A stretch of 64,000 nucleotides of DNA. It comes from Syncephalis plumigaleata (Eukaryota > Zoopagomycota > Zoopagomycetes > Zoopagales > Piptocephalidaceae). How positions within the stretch are numbered: the first letter of the stretch is position 1; each line of letters starts with the position of its first letter. Made by a program: the position numbers and the translations under genes. The notes beneath the pieces were generated by a model. It was given only the letters and a program-made list of their open reading frames with translations, searched no databases and was not told the DNA's origin. Below, one piece after another: positions 35,746-45,686 of this stretch. Location: the NCBI GenBank assembly GCA_025201365.1, contig JAIXMF010000005.1:1054001-1118000 (forward strand). The letters are read 5' to 3'.

Positions 35746-36267
35746 GTTTAACGCGTAGATAACTATGCTACATAAATATCAGCGGGTATACTATGTTGTA
35801 CGTAGAGATAACAGTAATAGGTATACTGGTAGGTGCACTTATTGTTACGAAGGATAACCAACAAATACACTAGCAGTAATTGGAAGAAAAGAAAAGAAAA
35901 GAGAGAAAGAGAAAAGAGGAAACGCGATTCGAGCAGATAACCATCACGACTTTTTCCCTTTTCATTATATGCACGCGTGCGTATGAATTACTGGAAGTGT
36001 GTAATAAATGATTAATAATAATAATTTATAAAGATTTGGTGAATACATGACTTTTCCAACCAGTTAACATTGTTTGTATTGCAATGCATTGGTCATTAAA
36101 CAGTCGTACATTACATAGAAGATTTATCTGTCAGTATGGGTCAACATTGTCACTGGAATGATGATCGACTAAACAAAGGAACATCTCTTACAAGAATGAA
36201 GCTATTTATTATAATGTATCAATAGTATAGTCATTGTTATAGTGAGTGATAGCAGCTTGTCGTTTAT
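35746..36267. other. Intergenic with a TIR-like end
   Basis: AT-rich spacer with an AAGAGA-type tract at about 35880–35920. A TIR-like left end follows TA at 36044–36045 (CATGACTTTTCCAACCAGTT). Confidence 0.5.
36046..36075. mobile_element. TIR-like end beside the kinase-like cluster
   Basis: CATGACTTTTCCAACCAGTT after a TA matches the ends of the Tc1/mariner-type family. The 3' flank of the second tandem gene (about 42785) keeps part of the same sequence, so the end was present before or during the duplication. Confidence 0.4.
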
Positions 36268-37960
36268 TTAGTTGGTCTTAATGGCCGGTATTGCTATTAA
36301 GTTGTAGTCATTGTCGTGATCGAGCAGTACATTGAACAGCATGTAAGGCATTTCAGCCTTGATCATCTCGTCTTTTAACTTCCACAAGCTTTGACGCTGT
36401 GCATAGTATAGCTTCACTTGATTAGCCAATGCAGGGTGGTTGATCCTAAAGTTAAGTGTAAGTATGTTATCGTAAGCATTAAAAAGGTTATTAATGAATG
36501 CAGCAGTTTGCTCAATGTCTTCCAGGTAAGCTTTAGATATCAAGCCTGACACTGTTTGACCTGGGTAATTCTGTCCATTGGCCATACTCTCTGCGTACTC
36601 TTTGAAGATAACTGTACGATCAAAGTCGATCAGCTTGATACCATGTATGTTATCTTTCTTATCAGTAGAAATCATAATATCTATTATGGTATTGGTTAGG
36701 CTTGTTCATATAATAAAGGTAATGACTTACGATCTCTTCCAATGCTATTAGAGGCAACGCCTACTCCATTAAGATATGAAATAGCTAAATAGGGTTATGA
36801 TTAGTATTAGTGCTCAAAACTATTGCTACTAATGATAGACACACCTTCCATTACTCGAGCAACCATGTTTGGTATATGTTTGACCAAGGCAAATGAGTGT
36901 GCCCGCTTAAGGAACGATCTCAAATTAATATACCCTTGAGGATGCTCGAATACAATGCATCCTATTTCTTTATCTGCTGATTGAGCATTATCCATACGCC
37001 TCAGTAAAATACTATCTAATTCCTTCTTGGATACATGATCAGTTAATCCCTCGATATGCTAAATAGTAATGTGAGCTAATGTCATTAGGCGGTATGGCTG
37101 TAGCTACTTACATCATAGAATGCCTTCACTTTCTCGTATCTATTGTTATCTTTGTAACATGTAACAAGAAGCTTTTGCTTATTCCATGTCGGTTTCATTT
37201 TATAGTGCGTGTAGTCAGAGTCATTTATCCAAGTTATCGATCTAAATTTGTATTTGCCGGAAAACTCAATATATACATCCTGAGTATTTGGGTCTACTGT
37301 TGCTTGTATAATCATTCTCTCTGATGATCGAGGTTGCCCTTGGTTGTTGTTTGGATGCATTGGTCTAGCCGCATTATTCCGGTTACTACTTCCAGCTTGC
37401 ATATTTGTATTTGGTTGCTGATTCCACTGCTGTGCTGTCATTTGTATTTGATTGTTACTGATTAATGGAGATGGTGTACCTCGCATATCCATGCCATTTG
37501 TGTGATGAGATAGCATCATGCACACACATAGTGTGATTGCAGATAATGAAGTCGTGCTGTATTTCATGGTTATCCCGGCCGAGTAACTTCTTGATATGTC
37601 GTCAATAGACTTGATTCTTGTAGCCACACTTATGCTGATCTATATCGACGACTAGTGCAGTGTATGGCGTATACTAAACGGAAAGGCTTTAGCGTGTAGT
37701 TCTATGAACAGACTTGACTACGGTAAAAAGAAAAAGAAGAAAGCGTACACTGCTATCGATATTCAAGTGTTGACATTTTTTGATCATCCATTTATAGCTG
37801 TGGATACAACGATGGAGTTTATTCTATTACAATGACACGTGCAGTCCATACAAACACTCATATGTCCTGTACCATATTTGAACTGGATCATGGTTGTGGA
37901 TAGCTGTTTTTGGATGCTGTATTTAAACCTGCCCACATACTACCCGTTATGAATGTTCTA
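36077..37960. repeat. Tandem duplication, copy 1
   Basis: This block (gene plus flanks) is homologous to about 42800–44720. Flanks such as ACATAGAAGATTTATCTGTC and AAAAAGAAAAAGAAGAAAGC are identical in both. The coding parts diverge more than some flanks, which hints at diversifying change in the proteins. Confidence 0.8.
36268..37567 (-). CDS. Secreted pseudokinase-like protein, copy 1
   Basis: The start at 37567 (MKYSTTSLSAITLCVCMMLS) is a signal peptide; the longer frame upstream is not needed. Exons are 37112–37567, 36845–37058, a short one near 36730–36790, and 36268–about 36679. A Gln/Asn-rich linker precedes a kinase-like fold: LLVTCYKDNNRYEKVKAFYD (beta-3 Lys region), KKELDSILLRRMD (helix C), EIGCIVFEHPQGYINLRSFL (hinge), AISYLNGVGVASNSIGR in the place of the catalytic loop, and GIKLIDFDRTVIF in the DFG position. 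The catalytic HRD Asp is missing (ASNS), so catalysis as in ordinary kinases is unlikely, although the metal-site Asp remains. The C-lobe helices end EMPYMLFNVLLDHDNDYNLI. Role unknown; a secreted scaffold or decoy is a guess. Confidence 0.7.
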
Positions 37961-38372
37961 TGGATTATTCTAATGGTGAGAATGGATACATCTGCAAATA
38001 AACACAGTACACGATACAAACAATATACATCTTATGGATCAATCTCGATCATGGCATAGTAAAAACCTAGTATCAGACAGTGATAGCTAGTGTCATTAAA
38101 GTAGGATGCTAAGGAAATGACAATGATTTCCTATGCATTTGAGCTGTATTACGGTGATGAGTAACCATTTGTTTGCTCTCTACTATGTAAATTATTTTTC
38201 CCTATCCATCTATTATTGCCTGGGGCCAAAAACTTTATTGAAAATTTGTTAACTATGTGAGCTAATGGGGGGTGAAAGGGAATATTAGTAGGCTAGTGAG
38301 CAAAGAGGAAACCGACAATAAAGGAGAAAAGTTAACTCTCCGCACCAGGCATAAGGGTCTGTGGATGGGTGG
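37568..38372. other. Upstream flank of copy 1 and left flank of the DIRS element
   Basis: The first part is shared with the flank of copy 2 (AAAAGAAAAAGAAGAAAGCG and onward to about 37960). From about 37970 to 38220 the sequence is unique and AT-rich. From about 38221 it may already belong to the retroelement, since GAATAAAGGAGAAAAG-like sequence recurs near 38318. Confidence 0.5.
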
Positions 38373-38501
38373 GAGAGATGGCCAACAAACGAATAAAGGA
38401 GAAAAGTAGTGGTCGCCGGTGAGCTGGACTCACCGGCTCCTTTATAAAGATTTTTGGCCTCTCATCAATAAAACGCTATTTAAAATTAAAATAGCGCTAT
38501 T
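38373..38501. repeat. Terminal direct repeat of the DIRS-class element, left
   Basis: Identical over 129 bp to 42587–42715. It contains the palindromes GCCGGTGAG/CTCACCGGC and CGCTATTT/AAATAGCG. Confidence 0.9.
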
Positions 38502-38522
38502 ATTGCCTATTGTCCGGAGGTC

Positions 38523-39600
38523 TTATAACAAGAAGTTATAAAAAGCATAGTCAAATGGGTGAGGGACATATTCTGGCCGTGCGTACCTTTGCATCGAGCT
38601 TATGGTCTCCCATAGACCATAATGCATGATTCGCGAAGCGTCTACACCAATACTGTGTGTAGCTGAAGTGAATGTACGTCGAATGCTATGGGACATCATC
38701 GAATTAGCAACGGCTGCTGGCACGCCCGCTTGCTTTAACACCTCTCTTAGAATCCCCGTAACTGTAATACTGCTCCTAAATATCTCTTTGGAGGAGAACA
38801 CGGGAACCCAAAACGTTGGTTCCGTGTTGTTGATGTATGATGCCGACTCCAGGTATCGGCGAATGAGGGGGGCGGCGATGGTTTTAGTGGTGTCGATGTT
38901 GACAGGCCGTCCAGGTTCATGCGTATGACGCTTAGAACCATGAACCACTACCCGTAGGGTAGGGCCTACCAATTGCACGTCACTCTTCTGAAGTTTCATC
39001 AGAGAGGACGCGCGCAACCCACACAATAAACCTACTAAAACCACCACCAGGTCGCGCAGCTCCTTTTGGCTTGGAGACTGCGTATCCCCCGACACCAATG
39101 GGGCCAGCCAGGAGGGGAGGAAAAAGTTTAGGTTTGAGGATACGGTGGGTCGTTCAGTGTACGACCACGACGCGTATCCTCTCGTTAGTTGTGCAACCAA
39201 CGAGCCCTCGATTTCCGGGAAGCCGAGATGCTCGTTGATTGACCGTAGCGCCGAAAGGCGCGATTGAATTGTGGATGGAGCCAGTTCTCGCAGACTGGCT
39301 GTGGCGATGTAAGCTGCTAATGTACCCACCTGCAAAGGGAATGGCGGCTCGTTATGTAACTCACAAAAACGCGTATAATTAGTCACATGCGAAGTGTATG
39401 TATTCCACGATGCTGCTGTATACTGCCGTTCGAATAACAACATAAGCCGCTCACGCTGCTCATCGCTCACGTTGACAGGTAGATTCAGTTGTTGCATCCA
39501 ACTTCGCACCATCTGGGCGCGCAAAGTCTCGCTCCGTCCAACCGGGCTACCAATATCTTCCAAGCGGGATTGACGAGAGGCTCCGGCATTATGTCTGTGT
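38523..39600 (-). CDS. Tyrosine recombinase domain of the DIRS-class element
   Basis: The domain starts around MQQLNLPVNVSDEQRERLML, with an N-terminal SAM-like core-binding part (TYTSHVTNYTRFCELHNEPP). The catalytic part follows, with the first Arg in GLLCGLRASSL, HSIRRTF and the YGLWETISSMQRYARP region. It overlaps the end of the reverse-transcriptase frame, as is usual in this class. It replaces the integrase of LTR elements. Confidence 0.85.
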
Positions 39601-41491
39601 TGGACAGTATGTTCGCCCATACCCGAGGTGAGTCTACCTCCAATGTGGAAACCATCAGCTTGAGCACCAACGGCCACCAAGGTTGACTGGTCCATCTGGG
39701 CAATATGACGGTAGCCTGCGCCTGATCTCTTACCAGCTTGTTGAGGATTACCCCGATGAGTCCGAAAGGAGGGTTGATGAAGTTGTTCTCCCCTTTCCAT
39801 GACCACTGTAGAGCGTCCACTCCTTCGCAGCCATCGTTGACGTTGAGCGAGTTGTAGCGCGGTAGCTGTGCGTTCCACCCGGCTGCGAATCGATCGATTG
39901 TGTGAGGTCCGTATGCGTCTTCTATCTCTTGAAACATTGCTTTGGGTAGTTGCCAATCTGATTTTTGTATTATTCGCGACAAGAAATCCGCTTCTACGTT
40001 GTATCTTCCTGGCAAATATTGAATCAACCCCAATAGCTGTATCTTGTTTCGTTGACATAGCTCCCATACGCGTCTCACGATGCTGTGCAAGGAAGCGCTG
40101 GAAGATGCGTGTGCATTTAGCGCGCCAATCGATGCCTGCGCGTCCATTCGGGCCTGTGCTGTGGAATTGTGTAGGAAAGTCTTGAAGGCCGTTACGCCGT
40201 ATAAAAGCCCCAACGCCTCTCGATGGACAATGTGCAACTCTTTCTCCTCCTCTGACCACTGACCGTAAGCTAATCTTTCCCGTCCTCCTTCTTCCACCAT
40301 TGTCGCTCCCCACCCTTCGTCTGACGCGTCGGTAGTAATGGTGAACTGTGCTGGACGTTGCTTTATCGGTGCGGCTGGCTGATCGCTCACGATTCGTAAG
40401 ATTCGTCGCATCTCCCGTATACTGGCGTTGCTGACCTTGACTTTGACCTTCCAACTTTCCTTTCCGCGTAGATCGTTGTATAGCGCTCTGAGATGTATCA
40501 TGATGTATGGAATCGCGTGTCGCGCGGCTATGACAATGCCTGTTACTTGAGCTAACTGCTTTGCGTCGAGCTTTCGCGTTTTCTTGGCACACTCTTTTAA
40601 GGCGTGTAATAAAGTAAACTTTATTTTTTCGCGATACGCGTCGGTTAATTGAAACTCCATCTTTGCAAAATCTAACCGATAACCGAGATGATCTATGACT
40701 CGCGTAGGTGTCCAAGTACATTTTGTTGGATGCGCTCGTAGACCTAAGCTCCTCAACAATAGCTGTACCTTTTGTGGCCATCTTTCCTTCTTCTGCTGAT
40801 GGTCGAGTAGGATCAGAAAATCGTCCAAGTAAGCTAGACACCGCAGACCTAGCACGCGCAAATGCTGTACCATGGGTCGCATTACCTTGACGAAGAAATA
40901 AGGAGACAGGTTCCAACCGAACGGTAGAGTCTGATACTGGTAATACCTTCCTAGTATCTTCGTTTGGAAGTACTGTTGCTGACTGGGCCTGATTCCTACT
41001 GCTAGATAGCCGTCCTTTAAATCGAAGGCGATAGCGGAGTCGTTGGGTTGTGCCAGATATTTTAACACGCGCAGGTCTTCGTATCGCATAGGCATTTCCT
41101 GACAATGCTGATTCAAATAACGTAGGTCGATTATCAGTCGATAGCCTTGCGGTTTGCGAGGAATCAAGAAGGTTGGTGAGACGTATTTGGCTTGACTCTC
41201 TGGGATTTCGATTATTGCACCGGCTTGCAACAACCGTTGAACTTCCAATTCGAGGAACTGGACTTCCGCTGGGTCGCGGGCCTGGTAGGATTGATGATGA
41301 AAAGGTGAGGGCGCGCCTGCTGCTGCCCAAGGTACCGTCACACCACGCCGGATCCACTTCAACACTCTTCCGTTCGCCCCTATATGATGCCACCGTTTCC
41401 AGGCCGATCTTACACTTAAGTGCAGGGGCCGATCGCCTGGAGGTGGCGAGTTCGAATCAGGCATGACCGGCACCGCCCGCCGGACCGCCAT
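39485..41491 (-). CDS. Reverse transcriptase–RNase H of the DIRS-class element
   Basis: Reverse-transcriptase motifs include FDLKDGYLAVGI and the YLDD box in LAYLDDFLIL. RNase H follows with TTDASDEGWGA. Near the C-terminus the block NNFINPPFGLIGVILNKLVR is the NPPF-type methyltransferase-like segment typical of DIRS relatives. Confidence 0.9.
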   Translation of the reverse strand: MAVRRAVPVMPDSNSPPPGDRPLHLSVRSAWKRWHHIGANGRVLKWIRRGVTVPWAAAGAPSPFHHQSYQARDPAEVQFLELEVQRLLQAGAIIEIPESQAKYVSPTFLIPRKPQGYRLIIDLRYLNQHCQEMPMRYEDLRVLKYLAQPNDSAIAFDLKDGYLAVGIRPSQQQYFQTKILGRYYQYQTLPFGWNLSPYFFVKVMRPMVQHLRVLGLRCLAYLDDFLILLDHQQKKERWPQKVQLLLRSLGLRAHPTKCTWTPTRVIDHLGYRLDFAKMEFQLTDAYREKIKFTLLHALKECAKKTRKLDAKQLAQVTGIVIAARHAIPYIMIHLRALYNDLRGKESWKVKVKVSNASIREMRRILRIVSDQPAAPIKQRPAQFTITTDASDEGWGATMVEEGGRERLAYGQWSEEEKELHIVHREALGLLYGVTAFKTFLHNSTAQARMDAQASIGALNAHASSSASLHSIVRRVWELCQRNKIQLLGLIQYLPGRYNVEADFLSRIIQKSDWQLPKAMFQEIEDAYGPHTIDRFAAGWNAQLPRYNSLNVNDGCEGVDALQWSWKGENNFINPPFGLIGVILNKLVRDQAQATVILPRWTSQPWWPLVLKLMVSTLEVDSPRVWANILSNTDIMPEPLVNPAWKILVARLDGARLCAPRWCEVGCNN

Positions 41492-42482
41492 TTCGAGTTG
41501 TATTGGCGGGTTTCTTGGCGTCGGTAGCCGTTGAAGCCTTTGATTTGCTGCTAGACGATTGGTTTGCAGTTCGATGAGCCTGCATACTTTCCTTCTTCCT
41601 CAGCGCACGGAGTATCTCAGCTTGGGTATTGTGTGTGTATCGAATCATACCGACCGAATCCAATCTAGACTCCACCTGTCGAATAGCGTCGTCGTTCAAA
41701 TCCAAACGAGCTCTCACCATCGAATAGCGGGTAAGTACGGTACGCTCTATCACCTGTAGGATGCTGGCTACTATCAAATACCCAGGCGATCCTTTCTTCA
41801 ACTCAACGTTCCAAGCTGACCACGCCTGCATGGTTCTGATGATGTACAAAACCAGCGATAACATCGCGCGTCCCTCTCGCTGTCCTTCTCCCGTTAACTT
41901 TGGGAAAATTTCATCGTGAATGGTTGAGAGATTTTGCGGCCGTGGATCCACATAATTAACAACGGGAATAAAACCCAAGAAGGGAGTCAATAATTCATGC
42001 GACTGAGCATATTCCGACGGCGATTCATAGAAATGCGTAATCCGAAGCAAAAATTCGACAAATTGCGGCGATGTTGGATCGAACTCCACTGGAACTTCCG
42101 CTTCTTTTTCGTTTGTAATTTTTATATTCCCACGAGGGTCCTCGTCCTCGGACGCTTCATCAGGGTCTAGCTGATTCTCGCTCGCCTCCCGCTGTTCCCT
42201 CTCGCGTTGCATAATCTGTGCAACCTGTCGTGCCCGTTCAACATCTTGGACACCCTCCTGTATTAGACCGGGTGCTTCGGCCTCCTGACTAGCACCTGCC
42301 CTCGTACCGTTCGCCTGCAGACCATTATTGTTTGCACGATCCGAAGCTCCAGTTGGGCGATGGGGGTTCTGTAACATCCTTTGAGACACTAGATCTGCTA
42401 TTGCGGCCATATCCTCCTGACATATGCGCACAGCAGCAGGCTCTTCGTCTTCGAAATTCTGTTGACTTGTCCCGTCTGACAT
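41457..42482 (-). CDS. Gag-like frame of the DIRS-class element
   Basis: A 341-residue frame with an acidic, Gln-rich N-terminal half, a central helical block (FVEFLLRITHFYESPSEYAQ) and a Lys/Ser/Gly-rich tail. The position, 5' of the reverse transcriptase and slightly overlapping it, marks it as the structural protein. No zinc knuckle is visible. Confidence 0.7.
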   Translation of the reverse strand: MSDGTSQQNFEDEEPAAVRICQEDMAAIADLVSQRMLQNPHRPTGASDRANNNGLQANGTRAGASQEAEAPGLIQEGVQDVERARQVAQIMQREREQREASENQLDPDEASEDEDPRGNIKITNEKEAEVPVEFDPTSPQFVEFLLRITHFYESPSEYAQSHELLTPFLGFIPVVNYVDPRPQNLSTIHDEIFPKLTGEGQREGRAMLSLVLYIIRTMQAWSAWNVELKKGSPGYLIVASILQVIERTVLTRYSMVRARLDLNDDAIRQVESRLDSVGMIRYTHNTQAEILRALRKKESMQAHRTANQSSSSKSKASTATDAKKPANTTRNGGPAGGAGHA

Positions 42483-42586
42483 GTTATAAAAATAAATATA
42501 TATGGAAATATAGATAGATAAAGGTAAGAATATTCTTCAATAAAAAATTTTGACTTGCTAGAACGCTTTATTCAGTTGTTTGCCGA

Positions 42587-42715
42587 GAGAGATGGCCAAC
42601 AAACGAATAAAGGAGAAAAGTAGTGGTCGCCGGTGAGCTGGACTCACCGGCTCCTTTATAAAGATTTTTGGCCTCTCATCAATAAAACGCTATTTAAAAT
42701 TAAAATAGCGCTATT
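42587..42715. repeat. Terminal direct repeat of the DIRS-class element, right
   Basis: Identical over 129 bp to 38373–38501, on the same strand, with the same two palindromes. Confidence 0.9.
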
Positions 42716-42799
42716 TATAAGTTGATGCTGCTTAGGCATACCGAATGAACTAACAAGTGATACTACCAATGATGGTTGGAATAGACCACTCGTGTCTAT

Positions 42800-44720
42800 G
42801 CAAACTAGTGTTGCTTGTATTGCAATGAATTGATTATTAAGCAGTCGTACATTACATAGAAGATTTATCTGTCAGTATGGGTCAACATTGTCACTGGAAT
42901 GATGATCGACTAAACAAAGGAACATCTCTTACAAGAATGAAGCTATTTATTATAATGTATCAATAGTATAGTCATTGTTATAGTGAGTGATAGCAGCTTG
43001 TCGTTTATTTAGTTGGTCTTAATGGCCGGTATTGCTATTAAGTTGTAGTCATTGTCGTGATCCATCAGTACATTGAACAGCATGTAAGGCATTTCAGCCT
43101 TGATCATCGCTTCTTTTAACTTCCTCAAGCTTTCACGTTGCTTATTGTATAACTCCACTTGAGGGAGCAAGGCAGGATTGGTAATTTTAAAGTCACGTTC
43201 AAGTATTTTACCATAAACAGTAAAAAAGTTATTGATGAATACAGCAGTTTGCTTAACATCGGTCTGGAAAGGTTTATACATCAATTCTAGCTCTTTTCGA
43301 TTTTGATATTTCTGTCCACTAGCCGTATTCCTTGCAAGATCTTTGGAGATAACTGTACGATCAAAGTCGATCAGCTTGATACCATATATGTTATCCTTCT
43401 TATCAGTAGAAACCATAATATCTATTATGGTATTGGTTAGGCTTGTTCATATGATAAAGGCAATGACTTACGATCTCCTCCAATGCTGTTATATGCAATC
43501 CCCATATTGTTAAGATATGCAACGGCTAAAACATATTATTGTTAGCATTAGTATTCACATTGTTGCTACTAATAATATACATACCATCCATTACTTGAGC
43601 GAGCATGTTTGGTATATGTTTAGCCAAGTTAAATGAGATTCTTCGCTTAAGTAACCCTGTAAAACTAATATACCCTTGAGGTTGCTCGAATACAATGCAT
43701 CCTATTTCTTTATCTGCTGATTGAGCATTATCCATACGCCTCAGTAAAATACTATCTAATTCCTTCTTGGATACATGATCAGTTAATCCCTCGATATGCT
43801 AAATAGTAATGTGAGCTAATGTCATTAGGCGGTATGGCTGTAGCTACTTACATCATAGAATGCCTTCACTTTTTCGTATCTTTTATTCTCTTTGTAACAT
43901 GTGACAAGAAGCTTTTGTCCATTCCATGTCGGTTTCATTCGATACTGATTATGACCACTGTTCCCTGCCCATCTTCTCGGTCTAAATTTGTATTTGCCGG
44001 AAAATTCAATATACACATCCTGAGTATTTGGGTCTACTGTTGCTTGTATAATCATCTTCTCTGGTGGGTGGAATTCTGACAGATCTAATAATTGTTCCTG
44101 GCTGTTACCTGGAGGTGCCAGAAACATCGGCGTAGCTGCAGTATTCCAGTTATTGCTTCCAACTTGCATATTAGTATTTAGCTGTTGATTCCATTGCTGT
44201 CCTGCCATTTGTATTTGATTCGGATTGTTATTGGTGAATGGAGATGGTGTACCTCGCATATCCATGCCATTGGTGCGATGAGATAACATCATGCACACAC
44301 ATAGTGTGATTGCAGATAATGAAGTCGTGCTGTATTTCATGATTATCCCGGTCGAGTAACTTGTTGATATGTCGTTAATAAACTCGATTCTTGTAGCCAC
44401 ACTTGTGCTGATCTATATCGACGACTAGTGCAGTGTATTGCGTATACTAAATGGAAAGGCTCAAACGCGTAGTTCTATGAGGAGACTTGACTACGGTAAA
44501 AAGAAAAAGAAGAAAGCGTACACTGCTATTATTGATAGTCAAGTGTTGACATTTTTATCATCCATTTATAGCTGTAAATAAAATGACGGATTTAATTCTA
44601 TTACGATGACACGTGCAGTCCATACAAACACTCATATGTCGTGTACCATATTTGGACTGAATCATGGTTATGGATAGCGGTTTTTGGGATGTTGTATTCA
44701 AACTTGCCAGCACGCTATCT
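42800..44720. repeat. Tandem duplication, copy 2
   Basis: Homologous to 36077–37960 in gene and flanks. The retroelement sits between the copies, close to the 3' flank of this one. Confidence 0.8.
43009..44340 (-). CDS. Secreted pseudokinase-like protein, copy 2
   Basis: The layout matches copy 1: signal peptide MKYSTTSLSAITLCVCMMLS from 44340, Asn/Gln-rich linker (slightly longer here), then the kinase-like fold. Exons are about 43852–44340, 43585–43798, about 43473–43527 and 43009–about 43418. The catalytic-loop position reads VAYLNNMGIAYNSIGGD, so His and Asp of the HGD/HRD motif are absent. The DFG-position Asp is kept in GIKLIDFDRTVIS. Against copy 1, the exon ends, helix C, hinge and final 40 residues are nearly identical, whereas the linker and one C-lobe segment (near 43200–43330) differ strongly. 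All introns keep frame, so it looks expressed. Function is unknown. Confidence 0.7.
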
Positions 44721-44789
44721 GTTATGAATGTTCTATTGACCTTTCTGTAAACCGTTTACATACACCAGATAGAATAGAGAGGAAAAAGG

Positions 44790-44933
44790 ATGGCGCATAG
44801 TGATAATAGTCTTACTAGTGCGAAGCTAAGAGAATACACGCGACATTTATTACTATACGAACTCGCAATGAAAGAAGTCACTATTAATCCCGGTGTTAAA
44901 GCAATATTCTATGGTTTATTAGAATTGTGCTAA
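44790..44933 (+). CDS. Short hypothetical protein, 47 residues
   Basis: ATG at 44790 to TAA at 44931–44933 reads MAHSDNSLTSAKLREYTRHL followed by LLYELAMKEVTINPGVKAIF. The composition is protein-like: one amphipathic helix, balanced charges, no low complexity. There is a purine-rich leader (GAGAGGAAAAAGG) and no homologue I recognise. It could be an exon scrap of a lost gene. Confidence 0.3.
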   Translation: MAHSDNSLTSAKLREYTRHLLLYELAMKEVTINPGVKAIFYGLLELC

Positions 44934-45074
44934 GAGAGCAAGCTTATATATTCGTCTTTTAGTATAACAACTATAGTAGCAATGCTATCAATATGTTCAA
45001 ATGAGCAACTTCTCCTCGAAGAAGTGCATAATAGACAGTTGTGTATCGGTAGTATATAATAATATAAATTCCTA

Positions 45075-45301
45075 CAAGACTTTCTCTTTCTGATTAACAC
45101 TGTTGGCCTTTTTGCTTTTACTAATAAATAATAGCTATAATAATAACACATGTAGTTAGATGTGTGAAAGCAATAACGCTCAACTGCTAGGGCAATGACA
45201 ACTACTCAATAATAATAGTGGTTCTAATGAATGCGCAAATCTATTTATAAATAATCACAAAAGTTAATGACTAACTATGTTAACTGGTTGTAAAAGATCT
45301 G
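45075..45301. mobile_element. MITE-like element, Tc1/mariner-type ends
   Basis: A 227-bp copy of the TIR family: left end CAAGACTTTCTCTTTCTGAT after TA, right end TAACTGGTTGTAAAAGATCTG. The interior shares AGGGCAATGACAACTACTCA with the copy at 22292–22880. The right-hand target TA has changed to TG. Confidence 0.7.
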
Positions 45302-45686
45302 TGATTGGCGGCGTTTTCTTTTTTAGCATGCTATAATAAAAACAGGTATAAGCATTTGCATATGCGCACATACGCACACACAATCCTCCTCACTCTTTCT
45401 CCATTCCATATAGTCGCCTACTTCACTATTGGACTTGCCCACTTATTGGCAGTCTCACTGTCTAGCGGTGATATTTCACCACCCTTGTTGTCACATCCAT
45501 TTACTATTGTTCTTTCCTTGAGCTTCTTCTTCTTCCTCCTCCTCGTATTATCTCTATCACTTGTTGTCTTTCTTGTACGTGACTACTATCGTTTATTAGT
45601 TGTTTTGACACTATACTATCCAACAGATAGAAACAGCAGCAGCAGCAGCAGCAGCAGCAATAGCAGCAATAGGAAAAGGTCTAATA

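Larger units (their letters stand above)
38373..42715 (-). mobile_element. DIRS-class (tyrosine-recombinase) retrotransposon
   Basis: The element lies between the two tandem pseudokinase genes and is read on the minus strand. It carries three overlapping frames: a Gag-like frame (41457–42482), reverse transcriptase–RNase H (39485–41491) and a tyrosine recombinase (C-terminal to 38523). Two 129-bp direct repeats at its ends (38373–38501 and 42587–42715) are identical, each with two short palindromes. Ends in direct rather than inverted orientation fit the split-direct-repeat layout of PAT/Ngaro-type elements; the exact left boundary beyond 38373 is not certain. It looks whole, and the identical repeats suggest a recent arrival. 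Confidence 0.9.
44341..45686. other. Intergenic with a MITE and a short frame
   Basis: The first 380 bp are the duplicated upstream flank of copy 2. The 47-codon frame at 44790–44933 and the TIR element at 45075–45301 lie further on. Before the next gene there is a pyrimidine-rich tract and a (CAG)n run at about 45640–45670. Confidence 0.5.
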
